From: Hymenopus coronatus | Taxonomy: Eukaryota > Arthropoda > Insecta > Mantodea > Hymenopodidae | Length of the DNA stretch: 64,000 nucleotides | Reading direction: 5' to 3' | Assembly: GCA_030762935.1 (NCBI GenBank) | Contig: CM060900.1 | Span: 373,444,632 to 373,508,631 of the forward strand | The notes under the pieces: model-generated | What the model was told of the DNA's origin: nothing | Databases searched by the model: none | The model's input: only the letters and a program-made list of their open reading frames with translations | Program-made: the position numbers and the translations under genes | In this document: piece by piece, positions 25,600-34,994 of the stretch | How positions within the stretch are numbered: position 1 is the first letter of the stretch | How the letters are laid out: each line of letters begins with the position of its first letter

Positions 25600-25960
25600 A
25601 TTGACTACTTCCAGAAGAGCACAACCTTCAAAGCACAGTACTACACTAGCACACAAGTTTAAGAATGCTATTCAGATTAAATGCAACCACCCTCTTATAA
25701 AGGAGGTTATCTTTCACCATGAGAATATACCTTCACTGTCTGTGACTGTGGCTGCCAATATGTATGATTCTCATTTACAAATGCTTCCATATCTGCCACA
25801 TTCACCAGATTTCCCCCAGTAATTATTTTTGTTTATCAAACCTGAAAAATGGCTAGATGGGTAAGCTTCACATAAAATGAAGGGGGTTGAAATGGATACA
25901 CTTATTTTGCACAGCAGAACAAACATTTACTGGGGGTATTAAAAAGTTCAAAAAACAGAC
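25600..25960 (+). pseudogene. mariner-type transposase scrap
   Basis: The frame reads HPLIKEVIFHHENIPSLSVT and later LPYLPHSPDFPQ, then FIKPEKWLDG after a stop. This corresponds to the second and third catalytic blocks of a mariner transposase (the usual FHHDNAPAH and PPYSPDLAPSDY forms). The second Asp is replaced by Glu and the third block is deleted. No terminal repeats were found. Confidence 0.6.
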
Positions 25961-26344
25961 AAATCATTCAATGTACAAGGCGACCATTTTAACAAAGAGA
26001 GAGCAGGAGGGAAGGGGTGTTCTTACATTTTGCATTTTCTTCTTTTCCCCCCAGGTTAAAACTTTTAGAAAGTACTATTAATATAAAGGAGGAACGAAGC
26101 TTTGATTAACGGCCAGATAAAATTATTTGGTGAATAACTATAGGCATGTTTATCAGGCCATTGTAGAACCAGCCCTTCATACGTAATGCAAAACCTGACC
26201 TGAAGACCATAGGTCCATTTCCTGTCATACTGTTACTTTTTGTTCTTCCCCCTTCATAAAAAAGTGCTGTGATAAGTATACTCAGGATTCAATTTTAATT
26301 GGCCAGTGCAATAACATCTTATTTCCTTGATTCTGGTCACTGAG

Positions 26345-26460
26345 ACTACCTTATGGTTGAGTGGTCGTCATTCTGGCTTCTTCACCCAGAGTTCCTGGGT
26401 TTGATTCCTGGCTGGGGTGGAGAATTTTTCTTTAACTAGAATTTTTGGGGTAATGTATAT
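26345..26460 (+). mobile_element. tRNA-derived SINE head
   Basis: The A-box-like TGGTTGAGTGGTCG and B box GGTTTGATTCC lie on the plus strand. They are followed by ttctttaactagaattttt, which matches the body after the B box of the SINE at 11249-11532. It is the same family, truncated after about 110 bases. Confidence 0.65.
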
Positions 26461-26811
26461 AACATTATATATTTTTTATACATTTTTCATTAAGCAAATT
26501 TTTGTCTATCTCTTATGGTTTACCAGCTATACAAAATTCTACAAAATTCATCCAGAATAAAGATGTTTTCAGAGGCTATTCCCAGAAAATTCAAGGTATA
26601 CATTTTATTTGCCATGAAAGTATCTTTAATATACGATATTTAAGTCCAAAAATTGCATTTTAAGCATGTTCATTTTCCCTACTTTCTCCACCATACTATC
26701 TAGAATATTTCACCTTGTTAAACATCTCCCAACATGGTTTCCAAAAGCTACTCAATATCTATAAACAATTTTAATGAAAGGGTGTTTTGGAACAGTGATA
26801 CGTATAAATAG

Positions 26812-28270
26812 AATATTTCTGAGTTGGGTTTGTAACACCTAAGAATCATTTATGTATATTTTTTCCAGATCGGCTTCGAAGCCATGTGGGTTTCATTGTC
26901 GATGGTTTCCAACTGAATTTCCACAGTGTGTTTTATGTTGAGGTGTGATGGTCCCTGGTGGCTGAGTGACGAACCTCCACAATATATTTTGTGGCGTCAA
27001 TTCAAATTTGAATACGTGGCATAGGTTTTTTCATGATTTAGATTTTCTCCCAGACATCAAACTATGCTGCATATCTGGCGGAATTTATAAAGGTACTATT
27101 TCATGGTTAGTAGATCAAAAGTGGTGTGCGACAACTGATTTGTCAGTTTGTATTTTACTGCTCTCATGTATTCTTTAGGTCTTGTTTCAAGGTGTCTTTG
27201 TTTTACCAATGTAAAATTTGTTGCAATCTGCGCAATTTATTCTGTAGATGCGATTTTTTGTAGGCTGAACTTATTTTGGGGGGCAGGTGTGATTTTATGT
27301 TTTTTGAATTACTTTTGAAACTTGTGGTGTAGTTTTGGGTGTTAAGTAAACTTTTTGAAGCAAGTTTATCTATTGGTGGGATCAATTTTGTGGTGTCTGA
27401 GATTCATTTTCATTGTTTGATTTTTTTATCTATTAATTTTTGGTTAAAGCCATTGTTTATTGCTGTAGATGTGTGTTTGTATTCCCAATCTCTTAATGGT
27501 GTGTAGACCAGTCTATGGGTGAGGCTATTTATTACTGCATGTTTGTGCGCTATAGGATTGTGGCCATAATTCTTTATATACTTGTTAGAGTGTGTGGGTT
27601 TGTGATAGATATCAAAGGTTAGTTTGTTACTTTTTCTGATTATTTTCATATCTAGAAATGGAAGGTAGTTATCTTTTTCAATTTCTATTGTGAACTGTAT
27701 TGTTTTCTGTTGTATGTTAAGTAATTTGAGGGAGTCTTGTATGAAATGTTTGGGGACTTTGATAAAGATGTCGTCAACATATCTATGCCAAGTCTAGAAG
27801 ATGTGAGAGAATACTGAGATTATGGGTGTTTCCAGGTAGCTGATGCGAAAGTCTGCCAGAAGTGGTGAAATTGGGTTACCCACTGTGAAGCCTGTAGTTT
27901 GTTGGAATGTTCTGTTGTTGAAGGTAAAGTAGTTCTGATCTAGACAAAGTTTAGTTAAATTGAGGTAGTCCTCTAATTCTTCCTTTTCTATTTTATTGTG
28001 GGTTAGCCAGCTTACTAGGTGTTTTAACATCTGAGGAATGGGTATGTTTGGGTACATTGCTGTGATGTCAAGGATACTGAGGTGTCTTCAGGTTTTATTT
28101 CAAGGGGGGAATTTTGTTGATTAGATCCTGCAAGTTTTTTATGCTTAAGTTAGGATATTTTGGTAACCATCGGCAATGAAGCCCATATGGCTTCGAAATC
28201 GGTCTGGAAAAACTATACGCGAGTGATACTTAAATGTTACAAACTCAACTCAGGATTATTCTTCTCTATC
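26812..28270 (-). mobile_element. Penelope-like element with inverted ends
   Basis: About 110 bases at 26812-26925 (tttttccagatcggcttcga ...) reappear inverted at about 28160-28270. Between them is a minus-strand reverse transcriptase and GIY-YIG relic. Terminal repeats in inverted orientation flanking such a gene are a known oddity of Penelope-like elements. It is inserted in copy D of the hairpin-ended repeat. Confidence 0.75.
26950..28110 (-). pseudogene. Penelope-like RT and GIY-YIG endonuclease relic
   Basis: Read on the minus strand from about 28110: the RT A block (LDITAMYPNIPIPQM), LTKLCLDQNYFTFNN, the B block FTVGNPISPLLADF, then after a stop the C block RYVDDIFIKVPKHF, and further DNYLPFLDMKI and HKPTHSNKYIKNY. 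The end has NCADCNKFYIGKTK, the start of a GIY-YIG nuclease, with a shift before its ETRLKEHM block. YVDD, FLD and KPTHSN are standard for Penelope-like RTs. The part before the A block is missing. Several stops and shifts make it dead. Confidence 0.85.
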
Positions 28271-28652
28271 TGCCCTGCTAAAATTTGTAAATGATGCTTC
28301 TAAAATAATTTATGAAAAGGGCAGTTGGAGGTGGGATTTTCTTGAAAAGATTCATGCCGCATCATTGAAAGATACCAGACCAAAACATTTGCTGTTTTAG
28401 TAAAGAAATATCTGCACTTCCATTTCATTAGTCTGAACTTTCTGTTTAGCAAGGTTTTTTTATGCCTTATTTTTTTTGGGATTTTTATTTTATTCTAAAA
28501 TTTTTCTTTTGTTTTTAAATTTTTAAAAACATTGAAGAGACTTCTCATCCATATAATACATATTATACAAGGAGTGCTAAGCCAGCAGTGATAGAGGAAG
28601 GTTGTGTTTTGAGAGGTGCTCCTGCGGTGAAGGAAGAAGGATCTAAGTCACG

Positions 28653-29936
28653 ATGGGAGTGGACATTACAGTGTATAGAGCAAGAATTGGACAGTTTAGA
28701 AAAGTAAAATTGGTGAATAGTAAACACAGTTTTGGAGAGAAGATGACAAACATATTGGTTTTAGCAAGTGTTATAACTTTGTTGCTAGTGATTGGAGGAA
28801 TTGAGGTAAACCCCGGCCCTGCAGATATAATAACAATGCTGGAAAACCTGACTGAGAAAATGAACAAAATAGAAGGTATGGAACAACGAATAGGTAAACA
28901 ATTGGAAAAGATGGCAACAGATATCAAAGAAGATGTTAGAGTTGAGGTGCAGGAAGCAAGAAGGGAAGTTGAAATGGTTAAGGAAAGAATGGAAAGATTG
29001 GAAGAAAGGGAGAGAAGATTTAATTTAGTGTTCACAGGAGTTAAGGAAAGAAGGTATAAATGGCCAGCAGAAGAAATATTAGAAATAACGAAGGAAAAGC
29101 TGAATTTGGAATTGTACAGATGGGAAATTATTGAAGCTTATCGAGTTGGAAGACAACTTGGCAAGAGAACAATTATAGTGAAATTTGCAACAGCCCAATT
29201 AGTACATGAAGTACTTAAAAGAGCCAAGAAATTAAAAGGAACAGACATTTTTATTAATAAAGATTTATCACCTAAGAAGAGAGCTCTGCAAAGAAATTTG
29301 GTACAAAAAATGAAAGAAGCAAGAGCCCAGGGAAGAAGAGCTTATATTAGAAATTTCCAATTGTGGATTGACGGAGAAAAGACATCGCATCTGGACAAGA
29401 AGGAGCTAAGAGAACCCCAATCAGGCACAGAGGAAATTACTCAGCAAATGTCAACGCCAACTTTAGGAAGCACAACAGGAAGATCAAAGTCCAAACAAAA
29501 AGGAATGGATGTGGGTGAAGACAGTGAAAGTGTGTGTTGGAACCGAAATCTACCTGTCAGCATGGATATGAGGACGGCATACGCAGATAGGACGTCATCC
29601 AACTTGCCTACGAGAGAAATAACAGCTGACGAAGAAATGACGTCAACAGAGGAAGCAACAGGAGGAGGAGCCACCAGAGTGACGTCACCTAGGAAAATAG
29701 TGTCACCGAGAAGAGGGGAAGTAATAGCCGCACGTAATTTGGCTGCGAAGGGAAAGAAGGCGTGGCAACAGAGTAGCGGGGAAAATACAGAAGGGGAAGA
29801 AGACAACATCATACCATCTGAACATGGCAGCGTGCTAGTTTTAGATAGAAATAAAACTATTTCTTCCCGAGAAGGGATACAATTAAGGAGTAAAAGGACT
29901 CTAGAAACATTTAGATTTAGATTAGGCTCACAATAG
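28653..29936 (+). CDS. LINE ORF1 protein with 2A-like motif
   Basis: 427 codons from the first ATG of the leader. Residues about 32-47 are a hydrophobic segment (NILVLASVITLLLVIGG). GIEVNPGP follows directly at 49-56, resembling the 2A ribosome-skipping motif. Residues about 60-125 are a charged coiled coil rich in Glu and Lys. About 125-250 (FNLVFTGVKE, EAYRVGRQLGKRTIIVKFA, DIFINKDLSPKKRALQRN, RAYIRNFQLWIDG) fits the RRM-like RNA-binding domain of LINE ORF1 proteins. The remainder is a basic, Ser/Thr-rich tail. ORF1 proteins bind the element's RNA in the ribonucleoprotein. The frame ends in TAG at 29934-29936 and continues in the same frame into ORF2. Confidence 0.9.
   Translation: MGVDITVYRARIGQFRKVKLVNSKHSFGEKMTNILVLASVITLLLVIGGIEVNPGPADIITMLENLTEKMNKIEGMEQRIGKQLEKMATDIKEDVRVEVQEARREVEMVKERMERLEERERRFNLVFTGVKERRYKWPAEEILEITKEKLNLELYRWEIIEAYRVGRQLGKRTIIVKFATAQLVHEVLKRAKKLKGTDIFINKDLSPKKRALQRNLVQKMKEARAQGRRAYIRNFQLWIDGEKTSHLDKKELREPQSGTEEITQQMSTPTLGSTTGRSKSKQKGMDVGEDSESVCWNRNLPVSMDMRTAYADRTSSNLPTREITADEEMTSTEEATGGGATRVTSPRKIVSPRRGEVIAARNLAAKGKKAWQQSSGENTEGEEDNIIPSEHGSVLVLDRNKTISSREGIQLRSKRTLETFRFRLGSQ
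28746..28823 (+). other. 2A-like signal (hydrophobic segment plus GIEVNPGP)
   Basis: Codons 48-56 read G-G-I-E-V-N-P-G-P. The 2A consensus is D-V/I-E-x-N-P-G-P, with skipping between the last Gly and Pro, here after residue 55. The only departure is Gly in place of the first Asp. The preceding hydrophobic run is like the 2A-signal-peptide arrangement reported for some non-LTR elements. If active, it would release a 55-residue leader and give a protein starting at Pro56. Confidence 0.6.
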
Positions 29937-32900
29937 GGAAGGGAGAATATAAGGAGGCTTGGATTCTGGAATTGTGAGGGAGTTAAAAACAAAATATATG
30001 CGGGGAGTTTAAATCAATTATTGACAAAACTTGATTATCTCGCGGTAGCTGAAACATGGCTAAAAGAGGACCAGGTTTACGTAAAGGATTTTGATTTTGT
30101 AGGGATAAAAGGAGATAAGGTAGCAAGAAAGGGGAGGGCATCTGGAGGCATAGGCTTTTTTGTAAAGAAAACGTTAAGTAAAGGAGTTAAAGAAACTTGG
30201 TCAAGGAGAAAAGAAATACTATGGATTGTATTAGAGGAGAAACAAATAGTTGAAAATGTTATATGTATAGGCATAGTATACAATCCCCCTCTTCCTTCGC
30301 GCTTTCATAATCCGGACCTCCTTAAACACCTAGAGATAGAAATAGAACATTTAAAGGAGAGATATGGTAATTCTGAGATTATATTAATGGGAGACTTTAA
30401 TATTAGGATTGGCGAAAATGATGTTATTGGAGGGAATAGGTGGATGAGCAATGATACATTAGAGAAACCTGAGAAAATTAGATACAGCAAAGATAAGATA
30501 GTTGACAAAGGCTATATGAAATTTATAGAATTCTGTGAATTGAATGCCTTTGATATTTTGAATGGGAAATATGGAGAAGATGTGAATGGAGAATATACGT
30601 ATGTTAGTAATAATGGTCAAAGTGTGATTGATTATGTATTATGGCCAATTAATATGGGGTATATTTTAAGTAATTTTAAGATACTAAATTTAAGTTCCAA
30701 CAGTGGGCATTTTCCATTGATAGTAGACATAAAAACATGCACAGAGCAAATAGTCTATAATTTAAGGGAGGAAAAGTGCAACATAGAAGAATACAGTAGA
30801 TACAAATGGAAGGAAGAGTATTGCAATAAATTTAGGCAGACACTAAACTCTAATTATGGCCAGATATGTCAGTGTGGAATAAGTTTTATGATAAAGGAAC
30901 AAGAAATTGAAAGTGCTATGGATATCTTAAATATCATTATGCTAAGGGCTGGGGAGGAAATGAAAATGAGAAAGAAGGTTTACAAAAGAGATGAGGGCTG
31001 GTTTGATGAAGAATGTAGAGTAACTAAAAGACAAGTCAAACAGCTGCTCATAAAGTGGAGGGAATTAGGAAACATAGAATTAAAGAAAGAGTATATGCAA
31101 GGGAGGGATTTATATAATTTATTACTGGAACAAAAGAAAACAAGCTGGATGAAAAAATATGAAAGTAATTTGATACGAATTCTAAATGAAAATAATGCAA
31201 ATGAGATATGGAAGGTTATGAAATCAATGTATAATAAATATGTAACAAAACCAAGTATAAAACCAGGAGAATGGATGGAATATTTTAAAAATTTGTATGG
31301 GGAAAAAAAGAGTAAAAATGAGATAGGAAATTGGGAAATAGGTAATAACTATGTAGATATACTCGATGATATAATAAGAAGTGAAGAAATAATCCAACAG
31401 GTGAAAATAATGAAAAGAAATAAAGCAACGGGAATAGATGGAATCCCTCCAGAGTTCCTTAAGGAATGGTGCACTGAAATAAACAGAGTTAAGGTTTTAG
31501 TAGACTTATTTAACACAATTAAGGTGAAGGGGTATATACCAGATAAGTGGAGGAAAGCAATCATACATCCAATATACAAAGGCAAGGGTAGTGTTGACAA
31601 ACCAAACAACTATAGAGGCATTGCATTATTATCAAATGTAGGAAAAATTTTTACTGGTATTATGGCAAGCAGGATACAAACATGGGTTGAAGAATATGAT
31701 ATCCTCTCGGAACTTCAGATGGGCTTTAGAAAAGGGAGGAGGACAGTTGATAACTTATTTATTATAAAAACACTGGTAGATAAATACTTGAAAGACAAAA
31801 GAGGAAAGTTATATATGGCTTTTGTGGATTTAGAGAAAGCATACGATAGGATAGAGCTTCAATTGCTGTGGCATAAGTTGTTGACTAAAGGAGTGAGTAA
31901 ACAAATGGTGGACACCCTTAGAGCATTATATAAGGAAAATACTTTTTGTATAAGAGTGGAGGAAGGGGTTGTAACAAGAGAAATCCAACAAGAGAAAGGC
32001 CTTAGACAGGGATGTAAGTTAAGTCCAGTCCTATTCAATTTATATATAGATGATGTATTAACAGAAATTGGGAGAAATAATAACTCGATGCCAGTAATTA
32101 ATAATATTCAGATTCCAGGATTACTGTTTGCAGATGATCTAGTTATAGGTGCAATTACAGTGAATGGCTTGAAACAATCCTTGCAAACATTAAATAATTA
32201 CTGTAAAGAGTGGAGTTTAAAAGTGAACCAGGACAAGACGCAGATTGTAGTGTTCAAAAAAGGGGGAAAATTGAGCAAATATGAAAAATGGAAGAATGAG
32301 AATGAAAAGGAGTACAGGGTAGTGAGAGAATGTATTTATCTAGGAGTTAAAATTGATAGTGGTGGCAATTGGGAAAAGCAAAAGAAATTTGCATTGGCAA
32401 AAGGAAAAGGAGCTTTATCAGCTATTAGAAGTTGCAAATACAAAGCACCTAATATAAATATTAGATGGTTAGAAAAAGTGTACAATATGGTGGTTGAGGC
32501 AAAAATGCTATATGGGATAGAAGTATGGGGATTAGAAGGAGGATGGGAAGGCATAGATGAGGTGCATAGGAAATTTTGCAAAGAAATACTGGGGTTACCA
32601 AATGCAACTGTTAGGCAGGTAGCACAAATAGAGCTGGGTAGAGTGGTAAGTAAGGGAAAGATTATGGAAAGGGCATTGAAATTTTGGCATAGGATATTGA
32701 AATTGGAAGAAAGGAATTTGTTAAAACAGTGTTTAGTATATCAAGAGAAAAGTTTAAAGAACAAGGGATGGGTAGACTGTCTTCGAAATAACCTGGAAAG
32801 TAGTGGGTTAGGGGAAATGTGGAGAAGAAGAGAAAATAATGTGAATAACTTCTGGAAGTTGGCAAGGAAAAGATTTGAGGATATAGAAATACAAAAAATA

Positions 32901-33302
32901 TTTAGTGAAATAACTGAAAAGAGATCTTTAGTTTTCTATATACCAATGAAAGTCTCATGGGGAAGGGAAAAGTACATTGATGTGACAAATAAAGAGGAGC
33001 GAGAAGGTATTGCATGGCTGAAAGCAGGAGTATGGAGATTAAAAGGTCTAAGGAAAGGTATTCCACAAAATCAATGTCCTATATGTGGCGGAAATGAAGA
33101 TATAGAACACATTTTATTTAAATGTAAAGGAACTGAAATTTGGAGAAAAAAGTATATTAATAAGAAATGGTTTAAAATAGATAGAAATGTAGTAGTAGTT
33201 GAAATGTTTCAAAAAGATAGTAAGAAGATTGGACAATTCTTATGCAAAGTGAAAAATAAATGGATATGGACAGTAAATAGACAAAATGATGCAATAAACT
33301 AG
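29937..33302 (+). CDS. LINE ORF2: AP endonuclease and reverse transcriptase
   Basis: The frame is open from the codon after the ORF1 stop to TAG at 33300-33302. The endonuclease begins almost at once (LGFWNCEGVKNK), then AETWL, VYNPP, MGDFN, VIDYVL and SGHFPLIVD. The RT has NNYRGIALLSNVGKIF, MGFRKGRRTVDN, the A block FVDLEKAYDR (near 31823), the B block GLRQGCKLSPVLFNLYIDD, the C block FADD (32127-32138) and LKVNQDKTQIVVF. The C-terminus carries a CCHC knuckle, CPICGG...EHILFKC. No AUG lies in frame between the ORF1 stop and the endonuclease start; the first is at 30387, inside the MGDFN motif. The protein nicks target DNA and reverse-transcribes the element's RNA. One oddity is Gly where Asp is usual in the final S-D-H motif. 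Confidence 0.93.
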   Translation, partial: GRENIRRLGFWNCEGVKNKIYAGSLNQLLTKLDYLAVAETWLKEDQVYVKDFDFVGIKGDKVARKGRASGGIGFFVKKTLSKGVKETWSRRKEILWIVLEEKQIVENVICIGIVYNPPLPSRFHNPDLLKHLEIEIEHLKERYGNSEIILMGDFNIRIGENDVIGGNRWMSNDTLEKPEKIRYSKDKIVDKGYMKFIEFCELNAFDILNGKYGEDVNGEYTYVSNNGQSVIDYVLWPINMGYILSNFKILNLSSNSGHFPLIVDIKTCTEQIVYNLREEKCNIEEYSRYKWKEEYCNKFRQTLNSNYGQICQCGISFMIKEQEIESAMDILNIIMLRAGEEMKMRKKVYKRDEGWFDEECRVTKRQVKQLLIKWRELGNIELKKEYMQGRDLYNLLLEQKKTSWMKKYESNLIRILNENNANEIWKVMKSMYNKYVTKPSIKPGEWMEYFKNLYGEKKSKNEIGNWEIGNNYVDILDDIIRSEEIIQQVKIMKRNKATGIDGIPPEFLKEWCTEINRVKVLVDLFNTIKVKGYIPDKWRKAIIHPIYKGKGSVDKPNNYRGIALLSNVGKIFTGIMASRIQTWVEEYDILSELQMGFRKGRRTVDNLFIIKTLVDKYLKDKRGKLYMAFVDLEKAYDRIELQLLWHKLLTKGVSKQMVDTLRALYKENTFCIRVEEGVVTREIQQEKGLRQGCKLSPVLFNLYIDDVLTEIGRNNNSMPVINNIQIPGLLFADDLVIGAITVNGLKQSLQTLNNYCKEWSLKVNQDKTQIVVFKKGGKLSKYEKWKNENEKEYRVVRECIYLGVKIDSGGNWEKQKKFALAKGKGALSAIRSCKYKAPNINIRWLEKVYNMVVEAKMLYGIEVWGLEGGWEGIDEVHRKFCKEILGLPNATVRQVAQIELGRVVSKGKIMERALKFWHRILKLEERNLLKQCLVYQEKSLKNKGWVDCLRNNLESSGLGEMWRRRENNVNNFWKLARKRFEDIEIQKIFSEITEKRSLVFYIPMKVSWGREKYIDVTNKEEREGIAWLKAGVWRLKGLRKGIPQNQCPICGGNEDIEHILFKCKGTEIWRKKYINKKWFKIDRNVVVVEMFQKDSKKIGQFLCKVKNKWIWTVNRQNDAIN

Positions 33303-33387
33303 AATTAATAAACTATTGTAAAATATGAGTATGACCGGTAAAGAGCCAGGGCTGAACACCGATCATATTCACCTGTATAATGCTTAG

Positions 33388-33419
33388 CATAAATAAATAA
33401 ATAAATAAATAAATAAATA
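33388..33419 (+). repeat. (TAAA)n tail of the LINE
   Basis: About eight tandem 4-base units end the element just before its target-site duplication. A microsatellite tail in place of poly(A) is typical of several non-LTR clades. Confidence 0.85.
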
Positions 33420-33443
33420 TTATACAAGAAACAAAATGGTTTA

Positions 33444-33860
33444 AATTATAACTAGAAGAATTTTCCAGGCTGAGAGGCCGTGTTCTGCTGGAGTTCTCAG
33501 GTCCAGACGTTTTGTTCACGACTGCGGTGAACATCTTCAGTGGCATGGTCTAAGTCTTCTCGGTGAAGGTTAGGTAGCAGCTGACTCTTTGGCTGAAATA
33601 GTGGCACTATTTATACTCAGGTTGCTCTCACACAATTGGTCCAGCTGGAGCTGCATGTGCAGTGGTGGTGGGGGGAGGGGGTTAGCCACTCTGGTGCTTT
33701 TGATTCCTGATTGGTTCGGATGCTCTCATTGGTTTTGTGCCTGTTTGATGTTCTCAAGTAGCGGTTGCCAGTTTTTTCTTAGTTTTTGAGTCTCTTCTTT
33801 CCTATTAAAGTTACTGGGATGTTAATAAATTTCTATTGCTTCACGTAATCTAGCAAGGTA
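33444..33860 (-). repeat. Left inverted arm of the Penelope-like element
   Basis: Contains ggtccagacg, gttgctctca, ggtccagctggagctgcatg and the tail coding sequence EAIEIY-like in reverse. It matches the right arm at about 34565-34994. Confidence 0.85.
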
Positions 33861-33869
33861 ATAAGGCAT

Positions 33870-34550
33870 AGATGAGAGAACGGCTGTTTAATGATATTAA
33901 ACTGTGTGCTCCCTTTCTGCCCAAAGTGCATGTTCAGCGACCACAAACTTTTAGGGTGGACCTAGACGGCAGCATATCTTGTGTTCCGTAAGCTGGGTGT
34001 TGGCGCTATGTTGCATGGCACCTATGTATACTGTACCACAAGAGCAGGGGATCTGATAAGATGCCAGCCAAAGTAAGCGGGTCCCTGGGATCTTTGGCGG
34101 AGTGTAATAATGCGTTTGTGTCTGGTCGGCTTGAACACTGTTTTAATATTATGGTGCTTGAGTAGGTGTTCTATTCCGTCAGTGAAATTCTTAAAATATG
34201 GCAGGAAGGCAGTGCCTTTGCTTTTGGGTAGTTCTTGTACTTCGCTGTTGCACTGTGGTTTGCGTGGACGTAGAGCTCTGCAGACTTCTTGTGTTGTACA
34301 ATTATTTACACATAAGGCATGTTCTAGCTAACGTAGCTCCTGTTGTAATGAATCCAGTTCACAGATGCTGGTGTCACGATCTGCAAGGGTCTTTATCATG
34401 GCTCTTTTCTGTCACGGATGATGGTTGGAATTTTTATTTAGGTATCGGTCTGTATGAGTAGGTTTGCGGTATACTGTATGTCAAAGAGTGCAGTCAGTTT
34501 TCCTATTGACTAGTACTTCTAAGAAGGATAGCCGTTTCTCTTTCTCTTTT
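33870..34550 (-). pseudogene. Penelope-like RT thumb and GIY-YIG relic
   Basis: Read on the minus strand from 34550: VYRKPTHTDRYLNKNSNHHP, QKRAMIKTLADR, LEHALCVNN, EVCRALRPR, KGTAFLPYFKNFTDGIEHLL, HHNIKTVFKPTRHK, then the GIY-YIG region in decayed form and further NFNRKEE-type sequence in the arm. These blocks are the usual order behind the YVDD motif of Penelope-like RTs. The catalytic RT core itself is absent. In-frame stops and a disrupted GIY-YIG block mean no activity. Confidence 0.8.
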
Positions 34551-34564
34551 TCCATTCAATACCA

Positions 34565-34994
34565 TGAAACATGCCTTATTACCATGCTAGATTATGTGAA
34601 GCAATAGAAATTTATAAACATCCAAATAACTTGAGTAGGAAAGAAGAGACTCAAAAACTAAACAAAAACTGGCAACCGCTACTTGAGAACATCAAACAGG
34701 CACAAACCCAACGAGATCACCCGAACCAATCAGGAATCAAAAGCACCAGAGTGACTAACCCCCTCTTCCAACCACCACCGTACATGCAGCTCCAGCTGGA
34801 CCAATCGCCTGAGAGCAACCTGAGTATAAATACTGCTGCTATTTCAGCCGAGTCAATTGCAACCAAATCTTCACCGAGAAGACTTAAACCATGCCACTGA
34901 AGATGTTCACTGCAGTCGTGAACGAAACGTCTGGACCTGAGAACTCCAGCAGACCACAGCTTCTCAGCCCGCAAAGTTCTTCTAGTAATAATTT
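34565..34994 (+). repeat. Right inverted arm, still open for 109 codons
   Basis: On the plus strand this arm encodes the element's C-terminal tail (YYHARLCEAIEIYKHPNNLS, KEETQKLNKNWQPLL) followed by a Pro/Gln-rich end and stop at 34900. The tail is therefore present at both ends of the element in opposite orientations, and the right copy has kept its frame better. Confidence 0.8.

Larger units (their letters stand above)
26510..28390 (+). repeat. Hairpin-ended dispersed repeat, copy D, split by a Penelope-like element
   Basis: The left piece (26510-26650) carries atccagaataaag and cagaggctattcccagaaaa. The right piece (about 28300-28390) carries ggtgggattttcttgaaaa and gcatcattgaaagatacc. 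In unbroken copies these blocks are about 200 bases apart. The Penelope-like element at 26812-28270 lies between them. The 3' hairpin end is missing. Confidence 0.6.
28572..33416 (+). mobile_element. Full-length non-LTR retrotransposon (4.85 kb)
   Basis: The element begins gagtgctaagccagcagtga, has an 81-base 5' leader, ORF1, ORF2 and a 3' untranslated region of about 110 bases, and ends in (TAAA/AAAT)n from about 33388. The 12-bp sequence atattatacaag occurs immediately before it (28560-28571) and after it (33417-33428) as a target-site duplication, up to overlap with the tail. Both frames are open along their whole length. The sense strand is rich in A and poor in C. The domain set (coiled-coil ORF1, AP-type endonuclease, RT, C-terminal CCHC, no RNase H) and the tandem-repeat tail suggest a CR1/L2-type lineage. 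The clade assignment is inference. Confidence 0.93.

Noticed and set aside
28643..32865. Minus-strand frames of 60-183 codons inside the LINE
   Set aside because: Shadows of ORF1 and ORF2. Their Ser/Leu/Phe/Pro-rich composition is what the reverse complement of A-rich coding sequence gives.
34110..34461. Plus-strand frames of 73-87 codons in the second Penelope-like element
   Set aside because: Shadow frames of the minus-strand RT/GIY-YIG relic, which alone shows family motifs.
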